The notes under the pieces were generated by a model, which worked only from the letters and a program-made list of their open reading frames with translations, did no database searches and was not told where the DNA came from. From Xenorhabdus anantnagensis (GTDB lineage Bacteria > Pseudomonadota > Gammaproteobacteria > Enterobacterales > Enterobacteriaceae), in the NCBI RefSeq assembly GCF_028598555.1, contig NZ_JAQRFN010000013.1, positions 1 to 64,000 on the forward strand: 64,000 bases of DNA, in the 5' to 3' direction. The position numbers were made by a program, and so were the translations under genes. Position 1 is the first letter of the stretch, and every line of letters starts with the position of its first letter. Below, piece after piece: positions 30,244 through 38,581 of this stretch.

Positions 30244-30699
30244 ATGTCCTTTTTAAACAAAATTAAATCAGCATTTAACTCAGGACGTGAAGAACTGACT
30301 AATCAAGTTAGTCGCTTCAAAAACAAAAAGTTCATGGAAGGTACTGTAGCAGTATGTGCGCACGTTGCCATGGCGAGCGATGGGGTCAGCTCAGAAGAGA
30401 AGCAGAAAATGATAGGGTTCATCAAAAACTCCCCTGAACTAAATGTCTTCGATACGACAGAGATTATCGGATTCTTTAACAAACTGGTCAGCAGCTATGA
30501 ATTTGATGCTGACATTGGCAAAGGTGAAGCAATGAAATTCATCATGGCCCTGAAACAACAGCCGGAAGCGGCACAGCTTGCTTTGCGCGTAGGGATCGCA
30601 GTTGCTAAAAGTGATGATGACTTTGATGACAACGAGAAAAAGGCGGTTCGCGAAATTTGCTTAGCCCTTGGCTTTGTACCGGCTGACTTCGGACTATAA
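30244..30699 (+). CDS. terB: Tellurium resistance protein TerB
   Basis: A 151-residue TerB, exactly the usual length, with an all-helical metal-binding fold. Acidic segments (VAVCAHVAMASDGVSSEE, and AKSDDDFDDNEKKAV near the end) match the family. The ATG at 30244 follows a strong SD (GGAGGGG); an upstream in-frame ATG at 30232 is disfavoured. TerB links TerC at the membrane to cytosolic Ter proteins in the known systems. Confidence 0.94.
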   Translation: MSFLNKIKSAFNSGREELTNQVSRFKNKKFMEGTVAVCAHVAMASDGVSSEEKQKMIGFIKNSPELNVFDTTEIIGFFNKLVSSYEFDADIGKGEAMKFIMALKQQPEAAQLALRVGIAVAKSDDDFDDNEKKAVREICLALGFVPADFGL

Positions 30700-30726
30700 T
30701 CGCAGATAATTTAAGAGACTTACTCT

Positions 30727-31755
30727 ATGTCATCCACGCACATTGGTTTTCCGATGGAAACCGTTGCTGTATTCATTATTCTGTCGGTTGGCGCGCTCTT
30801 TATCGACCTATTTATGCATCGTCATAATAAGCCGATTTCGCTGCGTAGTGCCGCTCTTTGGTCTATTTTCTGGATCGCAATTGCTTTTGTTTTCGCGGGA
30901 TTTCTGTATGTTCATCATGGTGCAGAAACAGCAAGTCTGTTTGTAACGGGCTATGCACTGGAAAAAGTGCTTTCCGTCGATAATTTATTTGTCATCATGG
31001 CGATTTTCTCTTGGTTCGCTGTTCCTGACCGCTATCGCCACCGAGTCCTGTATTGGGGAATTATCGGTGCTATCGTCTTCCGCGGCATTTTCGTCGCCAT
31101 CGGGACAAGCCTTCTGGCACTTGGACCGTGGGTTGAAATATTGTTTGCGGTTATTGTTGGCTGGACAGCCGTCATGATGCTGAAAAGTGGTGGTGATGAC
31201 GATGAGATCGAAGACTATTCACAGCATCTTGCCTATCGTTTGGTAAAGCGCTTTTTCCCAATTTGGCCGAAACTGCGCGGTCATGCTTTTATGCTGAACC
31301 AAAAAGAAGTAGATGAAGAGCTGGCTAAACCAGAAAACGCCGATGTGCAAGTGGGTCGAGTAGGCAAATTCATGCTTTATGCTACGCCACTGATGCTGTG
31401 TCTGGCAGTGGTTGAACTATCTGATGTTATGTTTGCCTTTGACTCTGTACCTGCCGTTATTGCTGTCAGCCGGGAACCTTTAATTGTGTATAGCGCCATG
31501 ATGTTTGCTATCTTGGGCCTGCGTACGCTCTATTTTGTACTTGAAGCATTGAGAAAATATCTGGCGCATCTGGAAAAGGCAGTAATTGTTTTGCTGTTCT
31601 TCATCGCTATTAAACTGGGTCTGAACGCTTCTGAGCACATATTCCATCATGGCTATTCGATTTCAGCGACAAGCAGCTTGTTTGTGGTGATTGGGGTTCT
31701 GGCAGCCGGTATTATTGCCAGCCTGCTGTTCCCACAAAAAGAAAACGCAAGCTAA
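30727..31755 (+). CDS. terC: Tellurium resistance integral membrane protein TerC
   Basis: A 342-residue inner-membrane protein with about nine hydrophobic segments (E. coli TerC about 346). EKVLSVDNLFVI near residue 80 and VVELSDVMFAFDSVPAV near residue 225 carry the conserved acidic intramembrane residues of the TerC family. It starts 27 bp after terB. Confidence 0.95.
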   Translation: MSSTHIGFPMETVAVFIILSVGALFIDLFMHRHNKPISLRSAALWSIFWIAIAFVFAGFLYVHHGAETASLFVTGYALEKVLSVDNLFVIMAIFSWFAVPDRYRHRVLYWGIIGAIVFRGIFVAIGTSLLALGPWVEILFAVIVGWTAVMMLKSGGDDDEIEDYSQHLAYRLVKRFFPIWPKLRGHAFMLNQKEVDEELAKPENADVQVGRVGKFMLYATPLMLCLAVVELSDVMFAFDSVPAVIAVSREPLIVYSAMMFAILGLRTLYFVLEALRKYLAHLEKAVIVLLFFIAIKLGLNASEHIFHHGYSISATSSLFVVIGVLAAGIIASLLFPQKENAS

Positions 31756-31809
31756 ATCCGATATCAAGAATAATCAATTAACACGATGTAACAAAATGAG
31801 GAAATAACA

Positions 31810-32388
31810 ATGGGTGTATCTCTCTCTAAAGGTGGTAACGTTTCTCTAAGCAAAGAAGCGCCAAGCATGAAAAGCGTTCTGATCGGTCTCGGTTGGGATG
31901 CTCGTTCGACTGACGGACAAGATTTTGACCTTGACGCATCAGCTTTCCTGCTGGCGGCAAACGGAAAAGTACGCGGTGACGCCGATTTCATTTTCTATAA
32001 CAATCTGAAATCGTCTGACGGTTCCATCATGCACACTGGCGACAACCGTACCGGTGAAGGCGATGGCGATGACGAATCATTGAAAATCAAACTGGATCAA
32101 GTTCCTGCTGACGTAGACAAAGTGGTGTTTGTTGTCACTATCCATGATGCACAAGCTCGTAGTCAAAGCTTCGGTCAAGTTTCCGGTGCATTTATTCGTC
32201 TGGTTAACGATGATACTCAAGTTGAAGTCGCTCGCTATGATCTGACAGAAGATGCTTCTACTGAAACCGCTATGCTGTTCGGTGAACTGTATCGCCACAA
32301 CTCAGAATGGAAATTCCGTGCAGTAGGTCAAGGTTACGCTGGTGGTCTGGCTTCTGTTTGTGCACAGTATGGTATCAATGCTGCTTAA
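31810..32388 (+). CDS. terD: Tellurium resistance protein TerD
   Basis: A 192-residue calcium-binding TerD, equal to the family length. It is nearly colinear with enterobacterial TerD ([44 protein letters not shown]). It is the last ter gene here: no terE or terF follows, only a strong terminator. Confidence 0.95.
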   Translation: MGVSLSKGGNVSLSKEAPSMKSVLIGLGWDARSTDGQDFDLDASAFLLAANGKVRGDADFIFYNNLKSSDGSIMHTGDNRTGEGDGDDESLKIKLDQVPADVDKVVFVVTIHDAQARSQSFGQVSGAFIRLVNDDTQVEVARYDLTEDASTETAMLFGELYRHNSEWKFRAVGQGYAGGLASVCAQYGINAA

Positions 32389-32448
32389 TTTAAATATTAT
32401 TCAATATAAACATTTCAGTGTGAAGATGTAAGTTAATATATTGAAGTT

Positions 32449-32486
32449 AAAAGCCCTGCTGAATAATATAAGCAGGGCTTTTTTAT
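32449..32486 (+). terminator. Rho-independent terminator after terD
   Basis: AAAAGCCCTGCT and AGCAGGGCTTTT form a perfect 12-bp stem with a 10-nt loop, followed by a T-run. It ends the terZABCD transcript. Confidence 0.93.
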
Positions 32487-32600
32487 TAGCTTATTAATTA
32501 AATGAATCTATTAACTAATAAATACCATCATCCAAATAACTCAAAGAAAATAACCCCAAATCTATCTAGTTGCTAATGTATCTTCCCGACTTAAAAGTTA

Positions 32601-32908
32601 ACATTTAGTACCAAACTGTTAACACAAGATGATTGAACTCATTTTTAACATCATGTTGGTTTATTATCCCAACATAATGGATGGCGTTAAATTATACCGC
32701 TTTCGATGTCGAGCAATTTAAATTTTTGTTCAACATGATGAAAAAAGAGAAAAATGATGATGAGGAAAAAGTGAAAGGAGATTTTTAAATGGGTAACTAT
32801 TTTTTAGGGTTAAATCAAAGAGTTGCTTTTATTTTTGTAGTTTGGACGTAGATAAGTGGAGTTGAAAAAGTGAGATAATTTATTGGTTAACAGTTTGGTA
32901 CTAAATGT
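32601..32908. repeat. Putative invertible DNA element bounded by perfect 23-bp inverted repeats
   Basis: Positions 32601-32623 and 32886-32908 are exact reverse complements over 23 bp (core TTAGTACCAAACTGTTAAC). They enclose 262 bp. A Fim-type tyrosine recombinase gene lies directly beside it, and the right repeat is inside that gene, encoding residues 193-200. This is the layout of a phase switch. A hairpin (ATGTTGG/CCAACAT) and a small plus-strand frame lie within. Confidence 0.8.
32789..32851 (+). CDS. Possible 20-residue ORF inside the invertible segment
   Basis: ATG at 32789 is preceded at 8 nt by a strong SD (AAGGAG, 32775-32780) and opens a 20-codon frame rich in hydrophobic residues (RVAFIFVVW). 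A 17-codon Lys/Glu/Asp-rich frame ends just before it, at 32787. In this orientation it runs antisense to the end of the recombinase gene. It may be a leader, a small membrane peptide or chance; no family is recognised. Confidence 0.25.
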   Translation: MGNYFLGLNQRVAFIFVVWT

Positions 32909-33484
32909 AACCCTTTTTCGCTTCCCTCTTGCCCGCCAAATTCCATCAAAACGCCCCGCATTACTCGCGGTATACCTGACTGTATGACGAATATTACGAT
33001 GACCTAAATAGTCTTGAATCAATCGAGTATCGACACCATTATCCGCTAACGCGTAACCACAAGAGTGACGCAACATGTGCGGATTCGCGCAAATCGCAAT
33101 TTCTGCCTTGATGCTTGTGTTCCTAATGATCTTATAAAACTGTTGCCGTGATAAAGGTTCTCCAGTTCTGGAAATAAACAACCATTCACTCTTGCCGAAC
33201 CTCTCAATTTTTTTACGCACACTTAACCACTTACGCAATAATTGAATTTCCCGGAAAACCATGGGATGGATAGTGGAAAAACCGTTTTTCAAACGATTAA
33301 CGCTCAAGCTCCGGTCACGTAGATCCACATCAGACATACGCAGCCCTAACAATTCAGAAACGCGAAAGCCGTGAATAAAGCCCATAAAAAGCATACAGAT
33401 ATTACGCTCTGCATTAGCACCTTTTTCTAATTCAGCCAATAGTTGTTCAATTTCAGATTGAGTTAAATATTTACGTTTTAGCAT
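32810..33484 (-). CDS. FimB/FimE/MrpI-type tyrosine recombinase
   Basis: A 224-residue site-specific recombinase (FimB and FimE are about 200). The catalytic set is complete: R41 (GFRVSELLGLR), K66, H136 and R139 (HMLRHSCGYALADNG), H162 (YLGHRNI) and nucleophile Y171. Residues 193-200 are encoded by the right inverted repeat and 201-224 by the interior of the putative invertible segment. If the segment flips, the frame continues as T-Q-D-D and then stops, giving 203 residues, close to the usual length. No fimbrial operon is adjacent, so the target could be this element alone or a site elsewhere. Confidence 0.9.
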   Translation of the reverse strand: MLKRKYLTQSEIEQLLAELEKGANAERNICMLFMGFIHGFRVSELLGLRMSDVDLRDRSLSVNRLKNGFSTIHPMVFREIQLLRKWLSVRKKIERFGKSEWLFISRTGEPLSRQQFYKIIRNTSIKAEIAICANPHMLRHSCGYALADNGVDTRLIQDYLGHRNIRHTVRYTASNAGRFDGIWRARGKRKRVTFSTKLLTNKLSHFFNSTYLRPNYKNKSNSLI

Positions 33485-34215
33485 AGTGTATGACTCTCTG
33501 TAGTAGTTAGTTATCTTCTCTTATAATTAAAATCATTTTCATAAAAATTATCTTAATCTTCCAATGACACAAAAACACAATAAAATTATAAAAACCGAAC
33601 AAATTATACAGAAAATTTATATTTTTACTGCCTGCAATAAAGCAAGGATATTTAAATTCATTAAATGATTCGATAAATAAAACAAGCAAGTAATTGCTTT
33701 TAGCCATCCAAAATAACAATGGAGGAAAGTCATATTAATATATCTTACTACACTGATAATGAGTGAAATAGGATATTAGTGAAGAGGCAAATGGCAATGA
33801 CATGACCAATTTATGTCATAAATATGACAGTATGATTACAGTCAGATTAATTAATATAAATAGAAAAATAACCATCTGAAATTTATGGATTATAAAAATA
33901 ACAACATCATTTAATTATTAAGTAATCCATATATTTGATAATCCAGAAAATCACATCAATATTTACCAAGTTATTACTTATTCGAATTTTAGATAGGTAT
34001 TTCAAAATGGATAAATATACAGTTATTTTTTGCGAGTTGCTTCGCAAAGAGTAACATTACCGATGGCATATTAGCCAACTAACCGCTAGGGTAGACATCG
34101 ATTCTTAACCAATGAATGCGATACAGATGAAAAACACGTATGAATTCGCGGTGCAGTACGGGCGAAGTGCTGATAGAGTATCGCTGTATATCCCAATAAC
34201 ACAAGGAACGTACAA
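33485..34215. other. Long AT-rich intergenic region
   Basis: About 730 bp without a supportable gene. It should hold the recombinase promoter at its left end and the promoter and leader of the SymE-like gene at its right end. Positions 34028-34046 form a TTGCGA/TCGCAA hairpin, and the sequence from 34060 to 34200 is distinctly less AT-rich than the rest, which suggests a structured leader or RNA. Confidence 0.4.
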
Positions 34216-34566
34216 ATGAGCCTTCATGTTTCATTTCGCCAGACTGACATTGGTATCCCAGAATTAATACTGAATGGTAGTACGCTCAGTGATGCTGGAT
34301 TTACCGCGAATGAATTATTTCATATCTCACAGTTTTCCAATGGTGTTATTATCTCCCTCGTTGATCCCAACGCAGACTTAGTTAGTTTGATCAATGAAGT
34401 AGAAGATAACCCATACGAAGGAATCGATAGTATTCGTGAAAATGGTGAACTTTATATTGCAGGAGATTGGCTAACCATCAGCAACTTAGAGGAACAGCCT
34501 ATTAACATTGAAATGGAACTTGGCAAGATTATTCTTAAGCCTAAATTGATGGAAATGCTGGCTTAA
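34216..34566 (+). CDS. SymE-like (AbrB-fold) small protein
   Basis: A 116-residue acidic protein. Two segments resemble the swapped-hairpin pattern of SymE toxins: IPELILNGSTLSDAGFTANE followed by a GVIISLVD strand (about 14-50), and ELYIAGDWLTISNLEEQ followed by GKIILKPK (about 77-112). SymE of E. coli is an SOS-induced RNA-binding toxin controlled by the antisense RNA SymR; whether this protein is toxic is unknown. It has its own long leader and terminator. Family assignment is tentative. Confidence 0.5.
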   Translation: MSLHVSFRQTDIGIPELILNGSTLSDAGFTANELFHISQFSNGVIISLVDPNADLVSLINEVEDNPYEGIDSIRENGELYIAGDWLTISNLEEQPINIEMELGKIILKPKLMEMLA

Positions 34567-34601
34567 AAGCATTGTCATTAAAAAATAACCTTCCATCAAT
34601 T

Positions 34602-34635
34602 AGCCGGAAAATATTAAGCAGAATTCCGGCTTTTA
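34602..34635 (+). terminator. Rho-independent terminator after the SymE-like gene
   Basis: AGCCGGAA (34602-34609) pairs with TTCCGGCT (34624-34631) and is followed by TTTT. Confidence 0.8.
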
Positions 34636-34690
34636 ATGTTTCCTAATATTAAATCTGCGTTATTAGAAACGGCACTTAAAACCCTATAAC

Positions 34691-34873
34691 CTATTTCCCA
34701 CCCGCTAAATCAATGAAATTGCCGGTAACATACGATGATTCATCAGATAATAACCATGCAATGGCCTGAGCAACTTCTTCCGGTTGCCCTCCCCGTTTCA
34801 TTGGTAAGGAATCTTTAATTCGCTCAACTCGCCCAGACTCTCCACCATCGGCATGCATTTCAGTATAAATGAA
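34691..34873 (-). pseudogene. C-terminal remnant of an SDR-family oxidoreductase
   Basis: The minus strand reads 60 codons to a TAG at 34691 that match the C-terminal end of a short-chain dehydrogenase: FIYTEMHADGGE, then MKRGGQPEEVAQAIAWLLSD, then YVTGNFIDLAGGK. Homology begins abruptly at the FIY segment and a stop codon lies just upstream, so the N-terminal three quarters, including the cofactor and catalytic motifs, are missing. Confidence 0.8.
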
Positions 34874-35077
34874 TCAATTGTAACTTTTTGCATTATTGTC
34901 ACAATGCCACTCCCCCATTCGCTGTATTATTTTTTCACATCAAAAAAGAAATACAAATATGTTCTCTATAAAAATAGCAGCACTCCCTATGTTAAATTTG
35001 CAATCATAACATTCAAAACTATACTCCAAACTGCAAGAGTAGATTTCGGGTTTCAGTACTCTAATCAGAGGAAATAT

Positions 35078-35407
35078 ATGATGAAAAGCTTGAAGTTATC
35101 AGTTGCAGCATTACTGGTGTTGTTTTCAAGTGCAACGCTTGCAGCGCCAGCAGTATCAACCTCAGCCGAAGCCGCACCAAAAATAGCAACGGCAATAAAA
35201 TATGATATTAAGACAGCAAAAAACAAAACTAACTCGTTAGAAAAAAAAGTAAGCAAAAAGGCAAAAAAACAAAAATCGTCAAAGAAGAAAAATAAATCAG
35301 TAAAAAAAGGAGCCAATACGGCTCTTTGTAAAGATGGGACTTATAGCAAGAGTAAATCCCGTAAGGGAGCCTGCTCGCGCCACGGCGGTGTTTCTAAGTG
35401 GCTGTGA
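35078..35407 (+). CDS. DUF3761-domain secreted basic protein
   Basis: A 109-residue exported protein. The signal peptide is MMKSLKLSVAALLVLFSSAT with a cleavage site near TLAA. A lysine-rich linker (about residues 45-80) leads to the C-terminal DUF3761 motif ALCKDGTYSKSKSRKGACSR followed by HGGVSKWL, which has two Cys residues. The ATG at 35078 is chosen over far upstream starts because of AGAGGA 6 nt before it and the signal peptide. Function unknown. Confidence 0.8.
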   Translation: MMKSLKLSVAALLVLFSSATLAAPAVSTSAEAAPKIATAIKYDIKTAKNKTNSLEKKVSKKAKKQKSSKKKNKSVKKGANTALCKDGTYSKSKSRKGACSRHGGVSKWL

Positions 35408-35434
35408 TATTTTAGTTAATTTTCCATTATGCAT

Positions 35435-35465
35435 AATTAGGGGGTTTAAACTCCCTAATTATTTT
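35435..35465 (+). terminator. Rho-independent terminator after the DUF3761 gene
   Basis: AATTAGGG and CCCTAATT pair around a GTTTAAAC centre and are followed by ATTTTC. Confidence 0.7.
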
Positions 35466-36085
35466 CTGATAGTTATCGCATTTTTTTCTGAATATTATAT
35501 TATGGGATGTAAATTTATTACAACTATAAAACTATTTTATTTTCACATTAAATATCAATCCTCTGATATAAAATAACGCTGTGTTAAATGTGACTTGAAA
35601 GATGGATTGTTCTTCCGCATTGAGTCACATAAATAAAAAATATTATTAATAGTATAATCACACCACCTTACGACACTGAAACTCAGATAATTAATGAAAA
35701 ATTAACCACAAAAATAGATAAAATAATATAAACAATAAAGTTATTGATGATAGCTGTAATAAAGAAAAAACTCGCAATCTAATAAGAGTCAAGCGAGGAA
35801 GATAAATTTCAATTAAATAACATTAAGTTATTCTGCAATCAGCGATAGAACAAACTGTTTGAAAAAGCAGTATGACGCTATAAATCATCATATATACAAC
35901 ATTGTTCACCAGATAAAATCATAATAATTATTACACTAATTTACCATGCGAAGTGAAAAATATAGGTATTTGTCAGTAGGGTGCTAACATTCGTTATAGA
36001 AACGAAACTTATGAATGACGAATAACAGTAGCTATATATCGTCTGCTCTGCTAATATTCGTTTGTTTTTTATCCAGAGTAATAAA
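35466..36085. other. AT-rich intergenic region
   Basis: About 620 bp with no supportable gene on either strand; very AT-rich with many short A/T runs. It should hold the promoter of the glucosaminidase gene. A plus-strand frame from 36015 overlaps that gene in another phase and shows no family features. Confidence 0.5.
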
Positions 36086-36099
36086 ACGAGGAGAAGCAA

Positions 36100-36873
36100 A
36101 TGCCCTCTCTAATAATGAGGACAAGTGCGGTCTTCGCTTTCTTTATCTCAATAATCTTTACCGGTTTGAGCCATGCCTCGACCAGTACCTCGAAAATGCA
36201 AGAGTATTCTCACAATGGCATGCCAGTAAATTTGCCTGATTTGCGAAAATACCCTTCAGGTACACCTCGGAAGAAAGCGTTTTTAAATATTATTGTCCCT
36301 GTGATTGATCAACATAATCAGAAGATTATGCAAGACCGCAAATGGCTCCTGACACACCAAAAAAATCATCATTGGTCTGTACAGGATAGTAATCGATTAA
36401 AAAAGATCTGCATGGATTACAAAATAACCTGCAATTCACCAAAACAGGTTAATTGGAAGAAATTGCTAAGTCGGGTTGATATTATTCCTACCCATTTCGT
36501 AGCCACACAAGCAGCCGCTGAATCGGGTTGGGGAACGTCAGAACTTGCCAAAAAGAATAATAATCTGTTTGGGATGCGTTGTAGCTCTTGCGGCAGAACT
36601 AAAGGAAAAGTCAAAGGTTATTCAGCTTATTTGACTATTAATGCTTCTGTCATTGCTTATATGAAGAATCTGAATACGCACCGTGCTTATGAGTCATTGC
36701 GTTCTTCACGTGCAAAACAGAGGACAACGCAGGAACCACTGAATACCAGTAAGCTGATCGATAATCTCAATGGTTATTCTGAACTGGGTGCTGATTATAA
36801 TCGCTATTTACATCGAGTATTTAATGTCAATAGGAAACTGATCTCACAGGCTCAGGAAATGGCTATTCAATAA
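36100..36873 (+). CDS. Bax-like glucosaminidase (peptidoglycan hydrolase)
   Basis: A 257-residue exported protein with a signal peptide ending near GLSHA (about residue 26). The glucosaminidase domain (about 115-250) contains FVATQAAAESGWGTSELAKK with the likely catalytic Glu at residue 141, NNLFGMRC, and the YSAYLTINASVIAYMKNLNT segment. It resembles E. coli Bax (about 274 residues). The ATG at 36100 has a strong SD (GAGGAGA). It probably trims septal or lateral peptidoglycan. It is monocistronic, with a terminator directly downstream. Confidence 0.85.
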   Translation: MPSLIMRTSAVFAFFISIIFTGLSHASTSTSKMQEYSHNGMPVNLPDLRKYPSGTPRKKAFLNIIVPVIDQHNQKIMQDRKWLLTHQKNHHWSVQDSNRLKKICMDYKITCNSPKQVNWKKLLSRVDIIPTHFVATQAAAESGWGTSELAKKNNNLFGMRCSSCGRTKGKVKGYSAYLTINASVIAYMKNLNTHRAYESLRSSRAKQRTTQEPLNTSKLIDNLNGYSELGADYNRYLHRVFNVNRKLISQAQEMAIQ

Positions 36874-36885
36874 CACTCTCCCGAT

Positions 36886-36924
36886 AATCCACTTTGTATT
36901 AATTACAAGGTGGATTCTTTTTTT
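36886..36924 (+). terminator. Rho-independent terminator after the Bax-like gene
   Basis: A 13-bp stem with one wobble (AATCCACTTTGTA with TACAAGGTGGATT) and a 5-nt loop is followed by C and seven T. Confidence 0.92.
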
Positions 36925-36939
36925 ATAACCTACCTTTTA

Positions 36940-37066
36940 TATACCCAATGGATTTCAAGATGCATCGCGGCGGCCAGGGAGCTAATCCCCGGGAGCATAG
37001 ATAACTATGTGACCGGAATGAGTGAGTGCAGCCAACAAAGAGGCAACTTGAAAGACGAAGGGTATA
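36940..37066. repeat. ERIC element (127 bp)
   Basis: Exactly 127 bp, bounded by TATACCC and GGGTATA, with inner arms TTTCAAG and CTTGAAA. The core contains AATCCCCGGGAGC and ATGTGACCGGAATGAGTGAG, close to the enterobacterial repetitive intergenic consensus sequence. It lies between the Bax-like gene terminator and the MBOAT operon. Confidence 0.93.
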
Positions 37067-37159
37067 TTGCCTACTGTAAACATAGGCAAATTCCATACTA
37101 TAATGCACGTCAGAATTACATTCTTTCTCCCAACGATAAATGATTAGCCAGAGCCTGAT

Positions 37160-38581
37160 ATGAATTTCTTCTCTTTTGAGTTTCTTGGATCGTTTGTTAT
37201 TCTGCTGGTTGTTTATTGGCTTTTACAAAAAGCTCCCAGGCTACAGAATGGCGTGTTAATTTTAGTTAGTTATTTATTTGTATTCTCTTTTACAGCAAAG
37301 TTTGCCTACATTTTATTCGCCTATACCCTATTTATTTACTTTTTGGCGAATATTCTCAACCGTTATTTATCTAACAAAGTTATATTCACTCTACTGACAT
37401 TCGGGATTCTCGGCTGTTTCACGGCTTTCAAATATTACTCTTTCTTTCAAGAGGCAATTCAACAAGCATTGGCCAATGTTGGGATCAGCGTGGAACTGCC
37501 TGTACTTGAATTATTGATGCCGCTGGGTCTGTCATTCTATGCGTTCCATTCGGTCAGCTATGTTGTATCAGTGTGCAAGAAAGAGCTACCCGCCGCACCA
37601 TTGCCTGATGTCATTTTGTATCTTTGCTTTTTCCCCAGCATTGTCGCCGGGCCAATTAATCGGGCCAAAGATTTCATGCCACAGATTCAGGCAGCATCCC
37701 GAATTATGCTGGAACCATTGAAGGCGCTGTTATTAATTGCGCTCGCCATCGCAAAACTCTTTTTGCTCAGCTCTACGCTCTCTGAATATTTTGTGAATCC
37801 CGTCTTTGAAGATCCGACCAGCCACCATGCAGGACAAGTTCTTGTAGCAATTTATGCTTATGCCTGGAATATCTACTTTAACTTTTCCGGCTATACCGAC
37901 CTTGTCACTGGCATCGCCCTGCTGTTAGGTTTCAAAGTGCCGCGCAATTTCGATGCCCCTTATCTTGCTGAAAACTTACAAGTATTTTGGCGACGCTGGC
38001 ATATCAGCCTGTCAACTTTCATCCGCGACTATGTCTACATTCCATTGGGCGGGAACAAAAAAGGCATATACCGCAAAAACCTGAATATGTTCACAGCCAT
38101 GGTGATTTCTGGTTTATGGCACGGTGCCGGCCTTAGTTTTATTATTTGGGGTGCTATTCATGGTTTGGGTTTAATTCTGCAAAATATTAAAAATGCCCTG
38201 TTTTCTGCTGCCAATAAACACAATAAGTCACAAACCAAGAATCCTATTTTATTATTCTTATCCCGTGCGGTGACATTCCATTTTGTCTGTTTTGCATGGA
38301 TATTTTTCCGTAGTCCGACATTTAATGATGCTCTGGCGGTATTAAATCAACTGTTCTCTGGCGAAATATTTGTATCCTTGTTATCCAGTGGTTATCTATT
38401 AATGGTTTTCTGGGGATTCTTTATTATCTATCCGTGGTTGGTGAATCTCAGAAACCAAATTGAAAAAAATCATGGCCTGATCTCCTGGGTTTATTATCCA
38501 ATTCCCTTAGCCCTGATCCTTACTTTGGTATTTATTTTGTCACCTTCAGGAATGCCAGGATTTATCTATGCCAACTTTTGA
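37160..38581 (+). CDS. MBOAT-family O-acyltransferase (AlgI/PatA-like)
   Basis: A 473-residue polytopic inner-membrane protein with about 10-12 hydrophobic segments. Family motifs are FWRRWHISLSTFIRDYVYIPLGGN near residues 275-297 and GLWHGAG with the conserved His near residue 320. MBOAT proteins of this type move acyl (usually acetyl) groups across the membrane to a periplasmic acceptor. Followed by two SGNH proteins with 14-nt overlaps, it most resembles a peptidoglycan O-acetylation system (PatA/PatB/Ape1); alginate-type exopolysaccharide acetylation is an alternative, but no polysaccharide genes are nearby. Confidence 0.85.
   Translation: MNFFSFEFLGSFVILLVVYWLLQKAPRLQNGVLILVSYLFVFSFTAKFAYILFAYTLFIYFLANILNRYLSNKVIFTLLTFGILGCFTAFKYYSFFQEAIQQALANVGISVELPVLELLMPLGLSFYAFHSVSYVVSVCKKELPAAPLPDVILYLCFFPSIVAGPINRAKDFMPQIQAASRIMLEPLKALLLIALAIAKLFLLSSTLSEYFVNPVFEDPTSHHAGQVLVAIYAYAWNIYFNFSGYTDLVTGIALLLGFKVPRNFDAPYLAENLQVFWRRWHISLSTFIRDYVYIPLGGNKKGIYRKNLNMFTAMVISGLWHGAGLSFIIWGAIHGLGLILQNIKNALFSAANKHNKSQTKNPILLFLSRAVTFHFVCFAWIFFRSPTFNDALAVLNQLFSGEIFVSLLSSGYLLMVFWGFFIIYPWLVNLRNQIEKNHGLISWVYYPIPLALILTLVFILSPSGMPGFIYANF

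Noticed and set aside
33507-33719. 70-codon minus-strand frame rich in Phe, Ile and Asn upstream of the recombinase
   Set aside because: Composition follows from AT-rich DNA; no domain and no supporting context.
36015-36239. Plus-strand frame overlapping the start of the Bax-like gene
   Set aside because: The Bax-like frame has the signal peptide, SD and domain; this one has none.
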